Below, one piece after another: positions 47,543-55,689 of a stretch of 64,000 nt of DNA. The notes under the pieces were generated by a model. That model had not been told where the DNA came from. It worked only from the letters and a program-made list of their open reading frames with translations, and searched no databases. Made by a program: the position numbers and the translations under genes. The stretch comes from Thalassotalea agarivorans (GTDB lineage: Bacteria > Pseudomonadota > Gammaproteobacteria > Enterobacterales > Alteromonadaceae). How positions within the stretch are numbered: position 1 is the stretch's first letter; the number at the start of each line of letters is the position of its first letter. The stretch spans positions 3,201,046 to 3,265,045 of the forward strand of contig NZ_AP027363.1 of assembly GCF_030295955.1 (NCBI RefSeq), given 5' to 3'.

Positions 47543-49024
47543 ATGGTAACTCACGTAAAATATTATTCTTCTCTGCTTTTTGTTGGTGTAATACTGACGC
47601 TACTTTCTGCGTGTAGTGACGATGAATCAACATCTGCTGGACACATCACCTTTTACAACGCATCGAACAACTCGCCGGCACTTTATCTATATATTGATGA
47701 CGATCTTTCCGATGAAAGTTACGAATACGTAAAGGCGCTAACCAATATTAGTTTCGCTGACATCGGGCGCGGCACCTCAATTGATGCTGCCACCTATCAC
47801 TATGAGCTTTCTCGAAAAGATGATGACAGTAGTGCACGGGATGATTTGCTGCTTATCGAGCAAGGGCAGGTCGGTATATCGGGACTTTATGAAACACTAT
47901 TAGTCCTCACCGGAGATATTACTACGCCTATGCTCACTGAATTCCAATATCCGATTATTGAAGATGCTGAAGATGTTGACGAAGGCCGAGCTAATGTTCG
48001 GTTTATTCAAACGATGGAATATTCGTCCAACATTGAGGTCTATATTTCCGAAGAAAATGAATCATTCGAGCAAGCAGAATTTGTCAGCACCATGAGCAAT
48101 CTGTCTTTGTCTGACAATATTAAGTTCGATTACGGCTATTATCTGCTTTATTTGGTTGATAGCAATACCTCAGAAGTGTTGTTTGAATCGGATGCCTTTT
48201 ATCTAACCTCAGCCGTGCAATACGTGCTTTCTATCCGTCAAAACACGGGCGTAGGTTCTTCCCCATTTATGGTGGATAAGCTTTACAACAGCACCGTAGA
48301 AACATTAAGTGAAGTTGACGCTGAATCTTCGTTAGCCCTATACAATGCGGTCCCAGAACATGAGTTACTGCCATCGTACTCTGGCTTACTAGACGGCAGT
48401 TTTAGTAACAAAGATACGCAGTATCAATATAGTGGTATCGCGTACCAAGCCATGAGCAATGAACAGGTATTAGAAAGCGGTGATTACGCCCTCTCTGTTA
48501 GCCCCAATCAGCAGGAAGACGCGATAGTGGAAAACCTATTTGTCTCTTTAGATAGCAACAGTAAACAAACACTCTTTCTTTATTTAGAAGAAGAATACGT
48601 TGACGACGACGGTGACGGCGACTACGACGAAAACAATGATGGTGTCGTTGATGAAATATCTTTAGCTTTGCGTACCTTGTTTGTAACCAACAGCCGTTCA
48701 CAAAATATTTATGAGCATACGGTGTCGGTGATCAATTTAATTGATACTGACGATATTAGTTCGGTAAAAGTATATTTTGTGCGTAATAATGAAACTATCG
48801 CTAGCGCGGATTATTTGAAGAATGCATCGTATGCTTTGCCAACGAATATCACGCTACCAAACAACAGTTATGACGTTTATGTTATTGGCAAACAAGGCAC
48901 AAGCGACGTATTAATTGCCAATGAAACGCTAACACTCAACGAAGAAAGCCCTGAGTTGTTTCTATTGCTAACCAAAGACTATGCAAACGACAGCCAGTAT
49001 TCGCTTACATTTACAAGTCAGTAG
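47543..49024 (+). CDS. DUF4397-like lipoprotein with an Asp-rich calcium loop
   Basis: 493 residues. The signal ends in a lipobox (LLSAC, Cys about 24). The body is beta-rich and appears as repeats of about 110 residues beginning like ITFYNASNNSPALYLYIDDD, ANVRFIQTMEYSSNIEVYIS and SSLALYNAVPEHELLP, similar to DUF4397. Near residue 355 is VDDDGDGDYDENNDGVVDE, a thrombospondin-3/dockerin-like calcium-binding loop. The protein is acidic. Likely a cell-surface protein; function unknown. AACGAGG upstream of the ATG is the ribosome site. Confidence 0.75.
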   Translation: MVTHVKYYSSLLFVGVILTLLSACSDDESTSAGHITFYNASNNSPALYLYIDDDLSDESYEYVKALTNISFADIGRGTSIDAATYHYELSRKDDDSSARDDLLLIEQGQVGISGLYETLLVLTGDITTPMLTEFQYPIIEDAEDVDEGRANVRFIQTMEYSSNIEVYISEENESFEQAEFVSTMSNLSLSDNIKFDYGYYLLYLVDSNTSEVLFESDAFYLTSAVQYVLSIRQNTGVGSSPFMVDKLYNSTVETLSEVDAESSLALYNAVPEHELLPSYSGLLDGSFSNKDTQYQYSGIAYQAMSNEQVLESGDYALSVSPNQQEDAIVENLFVSLDSNSKQTLFLYLEEEYVDDDGDGDYDENNDGVVDEISLALRTLFVTNSRSQNIYEHTVSVINLIDTDDISSVKVYFVRNNETIASADYLKNASYALPTNITLPNNSYDVYVIGKQGTSDVLIANETLTLNEESPELFLLLTKDYANDSQYSLTFTSQ

Positions 49025-49174
49025 CCAAATGCTCTAACAACTACATGGCGCTGCTTAATGTAGCGCCTTTCTCATCGTGGCAATGTAAAGAAAGGTAAAT
49101 TGCAGAATTAATGGGAACTAAGTGATAAAAACGATCTCTATCGTTATAGCGCACATAAATGTTGGAGTAGTATT

Positions 49175-49279
49175 ATGAGTAGAGTTGTTGAACGAGTGAA
49201 ACAAGAATTGCCTTTTATATTTGTTGTTAGCGTTTTCACTTTTGAGTTGGCATCATTGTCGTCTTCTTTGATGCAATAA
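49175..49279 (+). CDS. candidate 34-residue small membrane protein
   Basis: ATG at 49175, stop TAA at 49277-49279, with GGAG 9 nt upstream of the start. The peptide begins MSRVVERVKQELPFIFVVSV, a charged N-terminus followed by a hydrophobic stretch (about residues 13-26) able to span or lie on a membrane. A hairpin terminator begins within the stop codon. No family is recognised, and chance occurrence is possible. The rest of 49025-49320 shows nothing else. Confidence 0.4.
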   Translation: MSRVVERVKQELPFIFVVSVFTFELASLSSSLMQ

Positions 49280-49309
49280 AAAAGGCCGGAAAAACCGACC
49301 TTTTCTAAT
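49279..49309. terminator. bidirectional hairpin terminator
   Basis: AAAAGGCCGG pairs with CCGACCTTTT (one C-A mismatch on the plus strand, a G-T wobble on the minus strand) around an A-rich loop, with A- and T-runs at the ends. It ends the ferritin gene on the minus strand and could end the small frame on the plus strand. Confidence 0.75.
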
Positions 49310-49320
49310 TCATTTTAACA

Positions 49321-49848
49321 TTAACCTGCTGGCGTCATGGTAGTTGTTGCACCACCTGCTTTTGCCATTTCAGCTAAATCTTTATCGACAAAGAATAACG
49401 CGTGGCCATCGTTGCCTACCAAATTAATTTTATCAAGAATGCTCTTAAACAATGTTTCTTCTTCGTGTTGCTCTGCTACATACCACTGTAGAAAATTGAA
49501 CGTAGAATAGTCTTTATTCGTAAAGGCATTGTGCGCTAACTCATTAATGCGCTCGGTAATCAAACATTCATGTTTGTAGGTTTCTTCAAACAATTCTGAC
49601 AAGCTACCAAATTCATGCGGCGGTGCATCAATCGCTCCAAGAATTGGCATCGCACCTGTTTCGCTAACATAGGTAAACAAACGGTTCATATGATCCATTT
49701 CTTCTAATGCATGTTTGCGCATAAACTCCGCAGCACCTTCAAAACCATTGTCTTCACACCAAGCACTCATTTGTAAGTACAAGTTTGAAGAGTAAAATTC
49801 TAAATTAATTTGTTTGTTCAGTTGCGCTGCCATTTCAGGCTTAATCAT
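49321..49848 (-). CDS. ftnA: non-haem ferritin
   Basis: 175 residues. The four-helix ferritin fold carries the di-iron ferroxidase residues Glu in [16 protein letters not shown], the ExxH in [15 protein letters not shown], and the later Glu and Gln in [14 protein letters not shown]. There is no haem-binding Met as in bacterioferritin. It stores iron as a cytosolic 24-mer. It is a single gene with a good ribosome site (GAGGTATCCCC before the ATG, minus strand). Confidence 0.95.
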   Translation of the reverse strand: MIKPEMAAQLNKQINLEFYSSNLYLQMSAWCEDNGFEGAAEFMRKHALEEMDHMNRLFTYVSETGAMPILGAIDAPPHEFGSLSELFEETYKHECLITERINELAHNAFTNKDYSTFNFLQWYVAEQHEEETLFKSILDKINLVGNDGHALFFVDKDLAEMAKAGGATTTMTPAG

Positions 49849-49982
49849 GGGGATACCTCAATAAAACGTTTAACGCATTTTAACGTTTTCGTCGCGCCGT
49901 TGCTAGAAAAAACACAAAAAACCCAATAAAAACAAAGTGATAGTTAATAAAACTTATTCTCATTTCGCTTTATCTTTTTAAC

Positions 49983-50264
49983 CTAGCGTGCCGATTTTTC
50001 ATTTTCTAGTGCTTTTTCAGTAATTTGCTCGTACAAATGCACCATTTTTGCGACAAATTCTTGATAATCAGGGTGAGACTCAGCGTAGCGATTAGCACGC
50101 TTTGCCAAATCAGCAATTTGTTCCATAAAGGTAATATCGAACTCGTTTAATGTGCCACCATCATTGACGTGCTCTTCTAAATCAAGCAGCCGAGGCAATT
50201 GATGCTGTTCAAAGTCAGTTAAAATCGTTTGCAACTTACCCAATTGTTCTTCTGTTAACGTCAT
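49983..50264 (-). CDS. small helical protein of unknown function
   Basis: 93 residues, all predicted helix and acidic (MTLTEEQLGKLQTILTDFEQ at the start). No Cys, no membrane segment. I do not recognise a named family. It begins 17 nt after the Prx5 stop, with GGGGTGAG just before the ATG, so it is probably cotranscribed with the peroxiredoxin and lies upstream of the ferritin gene. A stress or iron role is only a guess from the neighbours. Confidence 0.75.
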   Translation of the reverse strand: MTLTEEQLGKLQTILTDFEQHQLPRLLDLEEHVNDGGTLNEFDITFMEQIADLAKRANRYAESHPDYQEFVAKMVHLYEQITEKALENEKSAR

Positions 50265-50281
50265 GGCTCACCCCTTGTGCG

Positions 50282-50755
50282 TTATAGTGCGTTTAATACG
50301 TGCTCTGCTTTACTTACTTCAAATGATTTTGGTTGCTCAACAAACAAATGTGTCACTTTATTGTTCTCTATAACCATAGCATATCGTTGTGATCGTACAC
50401 CGCCAAATGCGGCTGTATCGATATCTAGGCCTAACGCCTTGGTATAACTGCCGTCACCATCGGCGAGCATACGAATATGCTCCGCATTTTGCGCGTCGCC
50501 CCAAGCCGACATCACAAACGCATCATTCACCGACAAACAGATAATGTCATCTACACCTTTTGCCTTAAACTCATCTGCATGTACAACAAATCCAGGCAAG
50601 TGCGCAGCTGAACAGGTTGGCGTAAACGCGCCGGGAACAGCAAATAGAACAACCTTTTTGTTGTCAAAAAGTGTGTTCGATGAATGAGTCACCATATCGC
50701 CATCAACCAACTCTTGTAATTGCCCTGCAGGCATTAAATCGTTTTCTTTAATCAT
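50282..50755 (-). CDS. Prx5-type peroxiredoxin
   Basis: 157 residues. The peroxidatic Cys lies in VPGAFTPTCSAAHLPGFV near residue 49, the Prx5/type II signature. The conserved Arg lies in GGVRSQRYAMVIENNKV. It reduces hydrogen and alkyl peroxides, usually with glutathione/glutaredoxin. No fused glutaredoxin domain is present. It heads a two-gene unit with the 93-residue protein and lies near ferritin, consistent with protection from iron-driven oxidation. Confidence 0.93.
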   Translation of the reverse strand: MIKENDLMPAGQLQELVDGDMVTHSSNTLFDNKKVVLFAVPGAFTPTCSAAHLPGFVVHADEFKAKGVDDIICLSVNDAFVMSAWGDAQNAEHIRMLADGDGSYTKALGLDIDTAAFGGVRSQRYAMVIENNKVTHLFVEQPKSFEVSKAEHVLNAL

Positions 50756-50810
50756 AAATCCTCTGTTGCATTCACCAGTAAAGGGATTGCTTAACTCAAT
50801 TTTTAAACAA

Positions 50811-50839
50811 TAAAAAATGCCAGAAACTATTCTGGCATT
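50811..50839 (-). terminator. terminator of the 428-residue subtilase gene
   Basis: On the minus strand AATGCCAGA (50839-50831) pairs with TCTGGCATT (50824-50816), followed by a T-run. It lies about 35 nt past the protease stop. Confidence 0.85.
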
Positions 50840-50872
50840 CTAATTTAATGGATTATTTTTTAAAAAACGAGA

Positions 50873-52159
50873 TTACAGATTACTCGCATCTAAAAAATCT
50901 TCTGTATGTGGGTCACCGGTAGTATTAGAGAAACTGTTTGTGCTTTCAGCTGTTTGCAACAAGATTGCACGCACATTTTCAAACGCAGTACCGTCATTAG
51001 ATTGCGTTGAAGACGATAAAATTAAAGCGGCAGCGCCTGCAACATGCGGTGATGCCATTGACGTTCCACTAGATACTGTCGTACCACCGCCTACACGCAA
51101 TGATAGTACGCTTCCACCAGGTGCTGCTATTGCAACAGGTGCTGAGCTATTAGTTGTCCAAGGCGCTTGTTGATTACCCCAGTTTGAAAAACTGTTCCAA
51201 TCGTCACCTTCTTTCGTTGAGCTTACAGTAATAACGGTATCTGCGTATGCCGCTGGCGTGTAATTGATTGCATTGCTGCCCTCATTTCCCGCAGCAACGA
51301 CGATAACTGCACCAGCATTTCGAGCATTACACAACGCTTCATGATAGGCGTCGTTACCTGTAAAGCCAGCATTTGTACATGAACCTGAAACACCGCCGCT
51401 ACCGCCAATAGACATATTTACAACAGCTGCAGAACCTCGGCTAGTAATCTCCGACGTTACCCAATCTAGCGCTGCAATTGTACTTGAATTTGGGCATGAC
51501 CCTCTGCTTGTACAAATTTTAGCCGCATGAAGTGTAACTTGTGGGGCAACCCCAACGACATCAATATCATTGTCCAACGCCGCTACTGTACCACCAACAT
51601 GTGTTCCATGGCCGTGGTCATCGTCCCAAGGCATATTACAGCTTTTACCTTTACAACGTTCAAAAGCCATACCGTTACCAATGTTAGCTGCAAGATCTTG
51701 ATGATCTGAATCTAAACCCGTATCAAGAATATAGACGTGAACTCCATCTCCTTGATTGGTATTTTGATCTGCACCAACTCTATCAATACCCCAAGGAACT
51801 TGTTGCGGTTGCGGTGTACTGCCTCCACCACCAGGTTTACCTTTATTGATATGCTTTTCAGCATCAAACTCGATCGCTAATACTTTTGAGTTTTTTTGTA
51901 GTGAAGCTAATTTACCCGCTGTTACTGAGGCGGCAAAGCCAAAGTAAGCTGAACCATAGCTATGTTTTACACTTCCTATTCCCATGCCATTTGCTATATT
52001 TTTGGCATTTGCTTTATTGTTCTGATGTCCACTGACCGACAAAGCAGGATCTAGCTTAACGATTATATCAAGCTTCTGATCTTCCTTACCTGCATAAACA
52101 TTCATAGAGGCAATCATTGCCACTAACGCTCCAAACGTTTTTATTATTTTGTTATTCAT
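50873..52159 (-). CDS. secreted S8 subtilisin-like protease, compact
   Basis: 428 residues. A signal peptide (MNNKIIKTFGALVAMIASMN VYA) and an I9-like propeptide precede the catalytic domain. The triad is Asp146 in VYILDTGL, His184 in HGHGTHVGG and Ser367 in GTSMASPHVAG, with Asn292 in AAGNEGS. Four Cys around 168-174 and 216-222 (ERCKGKSC, ICTSRGSC) suggest disulfides that stabilise the enzyme. It has no C-terminal accessory domain, unlike the three large subtilases here. AGGAGAG precedes the ATG. A general extracellular protease is the likely role. Confidence 0.95.
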   Translation of the reverse strand: MNNKIIKTFGALVAMIASMNVYAGKEDQKLDIIVKLDPALSVSGHQNNKANAKNIANGMGIGSVKHSYGSAYFGFAASVTAGKLASLQKNSKVLAIEFDAEKHINKGKPGGGGSTPQPQQVPWGIDRVGADQNTNQGDGVHVYILDTGLDSDHQDLAANIGNGMAFERCKGKSCNMPWDDDHGHGTHVGGTVAALDNDIDVVGVAPQVTLHAAKICTSRGSCPNSSTIAALDWVTSEITSRGSAAVVNMSIGGSGGVSGSCTNAGFTGNDAYHEALCNARNAGAVIVVAAGNEGSNAINYTPAAYADTVITVSSTKEGDDWNSFSNWGNQQAPWTTNSSAPVAIAAPGGSVLSLRVGGGTTVSSGTSMASPHVAGAAALILSSSTQSNDGTAFENVRAILLQTAESTNSFSNTTGDPHTEDFLDASNL

Positions 52160-52314
52160 TTTCTCTCCTGTGAAAATTGTTATAAATTTGTATCAACAAT
52201 ATTAATACAAGGTTAATATAAGGCGAGAATTTGAAAACTGTCTACTTTTTTTGAAAAATGAATGCGACGAGTAAGCTAATTTGCGCTGATGCAGATACTT
52301 CTCTATGTTATTCT

Positions 52315-52488
52315 TTAGTCTTTATTATGTGCTAACCCTAATTTTGTTGGTTTGCATAAATATCCCTTGTCGTGTGCGCTACGTGCGCAATCTTTACAGA
52401 TAAAACGCGGGCGATCGACAATATGCCTAAGCTCACTAAGGCTTTTTTCGATATCTTTCTTTTTCCACTTACAAAGAGACTTTGCCAT
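52315..52488 (-). CDS. small Cys-rich conserved-type protein (57 residues)
   Basis: The ATG at 52488 opens a 57-codon frame. The peptide begins MAKSLCKWKKKDIEKSLSEL and contains RPRFICKDCARSAHDKGYLC, a CxxC plus a distal Cys/His that could bind zinc. The basic composition and the CxxC argue against chance. The frame lies 96 nt after rsmJ on the same strand, so it may share its transcript. Small proteins of this shape occur in related marine bacteria, but I cannot name the family. The ribosome site is weak. Confidence 0.6.
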   Translation of the reverse strand: MAKSLCKWKKKDIEKSLSELRHIVDRPRFICKDCARSAHDKGYLCKPTKLGLAHNKD

Positions 52489-52584
52489 ATACTCGCAAAA
52501 TACTGGGTTTAACTATAACTATAGACTTTCTTCTGGCGCTAGCATTACATAAGCGCTTTACCGTTTGATAAAGGCGCATGTTAG

Positions 52585-53379
52585 CTAAGCTTTTGGGATC
52601 GCTTGATTAACGTATACATCAAAGCGATTCTTTTTCATTTTATAGCTGGTTGCGGGGGGCTTACCTGCCAAAGGTTGCGCATAACTAGGGCGCTTAACAA
52701 CCACGCGATAGGCAGCAATTGCAAGTGCAGGAGACAATAGGGCATCGGCGTCTTCATCACCACCCACTAGTGATTGAAATACACGCATTTCTTTTTTCAC
52801 TGCCGCCGACTTTTCTTTGTGCGGATACATGGGGTCTAAGTAAACCACATCAATATTATGCTGCGCCGATAACGTTTCTATTGAAGAACCGTTGATTAAC
52901 GACATATTGGCGATAATATCAGCAACTTCACTACTAAGTTCTGCACGTTCGAGACCATCTTCTAACAGTGCAGCGACCACAGGGTTGCGTTCTATCATGG
53001 TGACTTTGCAGCCTAAACTGGCAAGCACAAAGGCGTCTCTACCAAGTCCCGCTGTGCCGTCCAAGACATGTGGCGTAAACCCATGTTTCAAACCAACCGC
53101 CTTAGCAATATCTTGACCGCGACCACCACCAAACTTGCGACGATGTGCGCTTGCTCCAGCAACAAAATCTACGCAAATTGCGCCAAGTTTTGGCTCATCA
53201 AGTTTAACCAACTCTAATACTTGATCATTCACTCTAAGCAAAAAGTTTAACTGCAGGTGATTAGTGCTTGCAGCTTCGTCGCCGATATATAAAAACTGAT
53301 GTTTATTAGCAATTTTTTTAGCTTTGTCAGCATCGCTACTATGCTTGTAGGCAACGGCGACATTGTCTTTGCTGGTCAT
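52585..53379 (-). CDS. rsmJ: 16S rRNA (guanine1516-N2)-methyltransferase RsmJ
   Basis: 264 residues. The SAM-binding motif is [19 protein letters not shown] near residue 118, the acidic loop is [18 protein letters not shown], and the catalytic YLDPMYPH lies near 190. The family end [20 protein letters not shown] is intact. It methylates G1516 of 16S rRNA with SAM. It is a single gene with the 57-residue frame downstream. Confidence 0.94.
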   Translation of the reverse strand: MTSKDNVAVAYKHSSDADKAKKIANKHQFLYIGDEAASTNHLQLNFLLRVNDQVLELVKLDEPKLGAICVDFVAGASAHRRKFGGGRGQDIAKAVGLKHGFTPHVLDGTAGLGRDAFVLASLGCKVTMIERNPVVAALLEDGLERAELSSEVADIIANMSLINGSSIETLSAQHNIDVVYLDPMYPHKEKSAAVKKEMRVFQSLVGGDEDADALLSPALAIAAYRVVVKRPSYAQPLAGKPPATSYKMKKNRFDVYVNQAIPKA

Positions 53380-53434
53380 GGCGTTAATCTGTTGGCGAAA
53401 AGAAGGCTAAGTGTACCCTAAATGCAGAGTAAAT

Positions 53435-55561
53435 TTAATGCGTTGCTTGATTTAATGGCTGCGCCGAAATTTGATAAATATCAGCATCATTAATGCCAGA
53501 CAAGGTGATCATAAAGCTGTCATCTGTAGCTGGCGCAATGCCAAAAAAGCGGCGAATACTAGTGCCCAGGTACTTATCAATTAGCACGTCACCATCTACA
53601 GAATAATGTCTTATATAATCATGTTGCTCATCGCGAGATACATAGTACAAACCATTATCTTGCCAAAAGAAGCTAGCAAAATCTTGCTTAGCTAATTGCG
53701 TGATCACTTTATCAACAGCTTGCGACCTTGGATTATATCGCCACACACCTTTTTGTTGTGGCTTACTAAAGTACAAGTTTCCATCGCCACCCTCGATTAT
53801 GTAATGGGCGCTTTGATCAAACACCTTGGTCAGCGTATTCGTTGTTAAGTCAAAACGAAAACCAGCGGTGATGTCTTGGTCCTTAGCGGTAAAAAAGACC
53901 GATTGCCCATCTCTAGACCAGCTTGGATATTCTGGCTCGATGTCGTTAGGAATTGCTAGTGGCTGAAAGCCATCCTTACTAAAGTTGGCGATAAATAATC
54001 TAAATTGATCGGTATTCGGCAATTTCGCGGTGACAACAAATCGATCACCACCCGGGCTAATTGACGGTATACCCCACATATAATTTAAATGTTTGGTTAA
54101 ATTGGTACTGCCACTGTTGTTCTTAAACCATATATCCCAACTGTCGTCGCGGTTTGAAATAAACAAAATACCTTGATGAAAGGCTGTATATCGACCATAA
54201 AGATTGCGTGACGATGAAATAACACGTGATAGCTCTTCTTTGCTATCAAACTTGCGTTGCACAACGAGTTCATTGGATAAATGTTTTGCATAAACCAAGT
54301 CACCAGTCACAGGATTCACATTGATATTACTGGGTGTTTCTATGCGAGCAATGGGAAACGACGTTGCATTATCAATATCAAACACTCGCGTAACGTACTG
54401 ACCGTTTTCTGTCACGCTGGCATATAAGGTATTACTATCTAGCCCAAAGGCTAAACCTGTAATGGATAAACTTTCTTGCAGTAGTTTTTCGGTATTATCT
54501 GCTAACGAACGTATGTACAAATGTGCGCTACGTGCTTTTTCTCTAACAAACGCTAGCCGCTCACCAGTATTGGACAGCTCAGGTGAGCTATCGAGCTCAC
54601 CACTTTGCGGAAAAGTTAACTGGGTATCTTGTCCAGATTCAATATTGTGGCTGTATATTGCTGTTAATCCATCCACCGTTTTCGCATATAGTAGTGCGGT
54701 GTCGTCATTTGACCAGGTTAGTGAACGACGAAACGGCGCGTAAAAGCAATTATCGTCTATAAACTTATCCTGAGCAGTGACAATTTCGTATACCCTGACT
54801 TGGCAATGACCGGCATCGTCAATACGCATATAGGCAATGGATTGGTCGTTATTGGACCAAGCTGGCGAAGCTTCGTTGGTCGCGACAGATAATAAACGAA
54901 GTGATGCGTCTGGGTTTTCCAAGTCTTTGATATAAATCTGACCTTTCTTACCTTCTTGTTTCCAGTAAAACGCCAAATATTTGCCATCATGTGAAATGGT
55001 CGGTTGTTCTTCTACACCTTGAAAGTTGGTTAACTTGGAAATGGTTGATTGCTGCGTCTGTGGCACTACCACCTTTTTTTGAGTCAGCGATTTCAGCTCC
55101 TCAAAGAATACCCATACGATAGCCAGCGACAAGGTTATACTTGTTGCTAAGATAGCGAGAGCTTTGCGTTTTGATAAGGAAAAGTGAGCTTGTTGTTGCT
55201 CGTTTTGTATCTGTGCTTGTTGCCCAAGTGATATTGGCATTTGCTGCAGCACATAACCAACTTTAGGTAGCGTTTTGAATAGTTCATCGCTATCACAACC
55301 AAGATCGTTGAAAGCTTTACGTATTTGCCACATAGCATTAATGTAACCACGTTTAGCCACACCTTCATTGCCTTGCCATATCACTTCTATTGCACGTTCG
55401 CGTGTTACCGTGTGATGTGGTTCAGTAAGAAACAGCTTCAAAAACTCGAAGACCTTTACAGGCAATTTGATCGACTGCTCGCCGCGACTTAACGTGAGCG
55501 CGTTGCAGTCAATGATAATTTCCCCTAACTGATAACAATTTTCGTTGGAATTTGTCATCAC
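53435..55561 (-). CDS. membrane-anchored winged-helix regulator with TolB-like propeller (CadC/ToxR type)
   Basis: 708 residues. Residues 10-110 form an OmpR-type winged helix (ITVE-like GEIIIDCNALTLSRGEQSIK, then INAMWQIRKAFNDLGCD). A membrane helix follows near 136-153 (LAILATSITLSLAIVWVF). From about 170 to 700 is a periplasmic beta-propeller with TolB/WD40-like blades (TISHDGKYLAFYWKQEGKKG, PAWSNNDQSIAYMR, PSISPGGDRFVVTAK). It should bind DNA while sensing a periplasmic signal. It lies directly downstream of the two large subtilases on the same strand, after a terminator, so it may regulate them. The target is unproven. Confidence 0.9.
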   Translation of the reverse strand: MMTNSNENCYQLGEIIIDCNALTLSRGEQSIKLPVKVFEFLKLFLTEPHHTVTRERAIEVIWQGNEGVAKRGYINAMWQIRKAFNDLGCDSDELFKTLPKVGYVLQQMPISLGQQAQIQNEQQQAHFSLSKRKALAILATSITLSLAIVWVFFEELKSLTQKKVVVPQTQQSTISKLTNFQGVEEQPTISHDGKYLAFYWKQEGKKGQIYIKDLENPDASLRLLSVATNEASPAWSNNDQSIAYMRIDDAGHCQVRVYEIVTAQDKFIDDNCFYAPFRRSLTWSNDDTALLYAKTVDGLTAIYSHNIESGQDTQLTFPQSGELDSSPELSNTGERLAFVREKARSAHLYIRSLADNTEKLLQESLSITGLAFGLDSNTLYASVTENGQYVTRVFDIDNATSFPIARIETPSNINVNPVTGDLVYAKHLSNELVVQRKFDSKEELSRVISSSRNLYGRYTAFHQGILFISNRDDSWDIWFKNNSGSTNLTKHLNYMWGIPSISPGGDRFVVTAKLPNTDQFRLFIANFSKDGFQPLAIPNDIEPEYPSWSRDGQSVFFTAKDQDITAGFRFDLTTNTLTKVFDQSAHYIIEGGDGNLYFSKPQQKGVWRYNPRSQAVDKVITQLAKQDFASFFWQDNGLYYVSRDEQHDYIRHYSVDGDVLIDKYLGTSIRRFFGIAPATDDSFMITLSGINDADIYQISAQPLNQATH

Positions 55562-55643
55562 AACACCGAGTTTTCCTATTCAAAAAAACGACTTAAGCAT
55601 ATAACACCCCTGAGAAATAATCATTAAATTCAGGGTAAAAAAA

Positions 55644-55672
55644 AGGCTTCCATGTTAGGAAGCCTTTACGCT
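55644..55672 (-). terminator. terminator of the 1386-residue subtilase gene
   Basis: On the minus strand AAAGGCTTCC pairs with GGAAGCCTTT around a 6-nt loop, and a T-run follows. It lies about 20 nt past the protease stop. Confidence 0.9.
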
Positions 55673-55689
55673 TTTTCTAAATCGTTATT

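Noticed and set aside
52352-52552. 66-codon plus-strand frame
   Set aside because: The minus strand of the same DNA encodes the more convincing 57-residue CxxC protein; the plus frame has no ribosome site.
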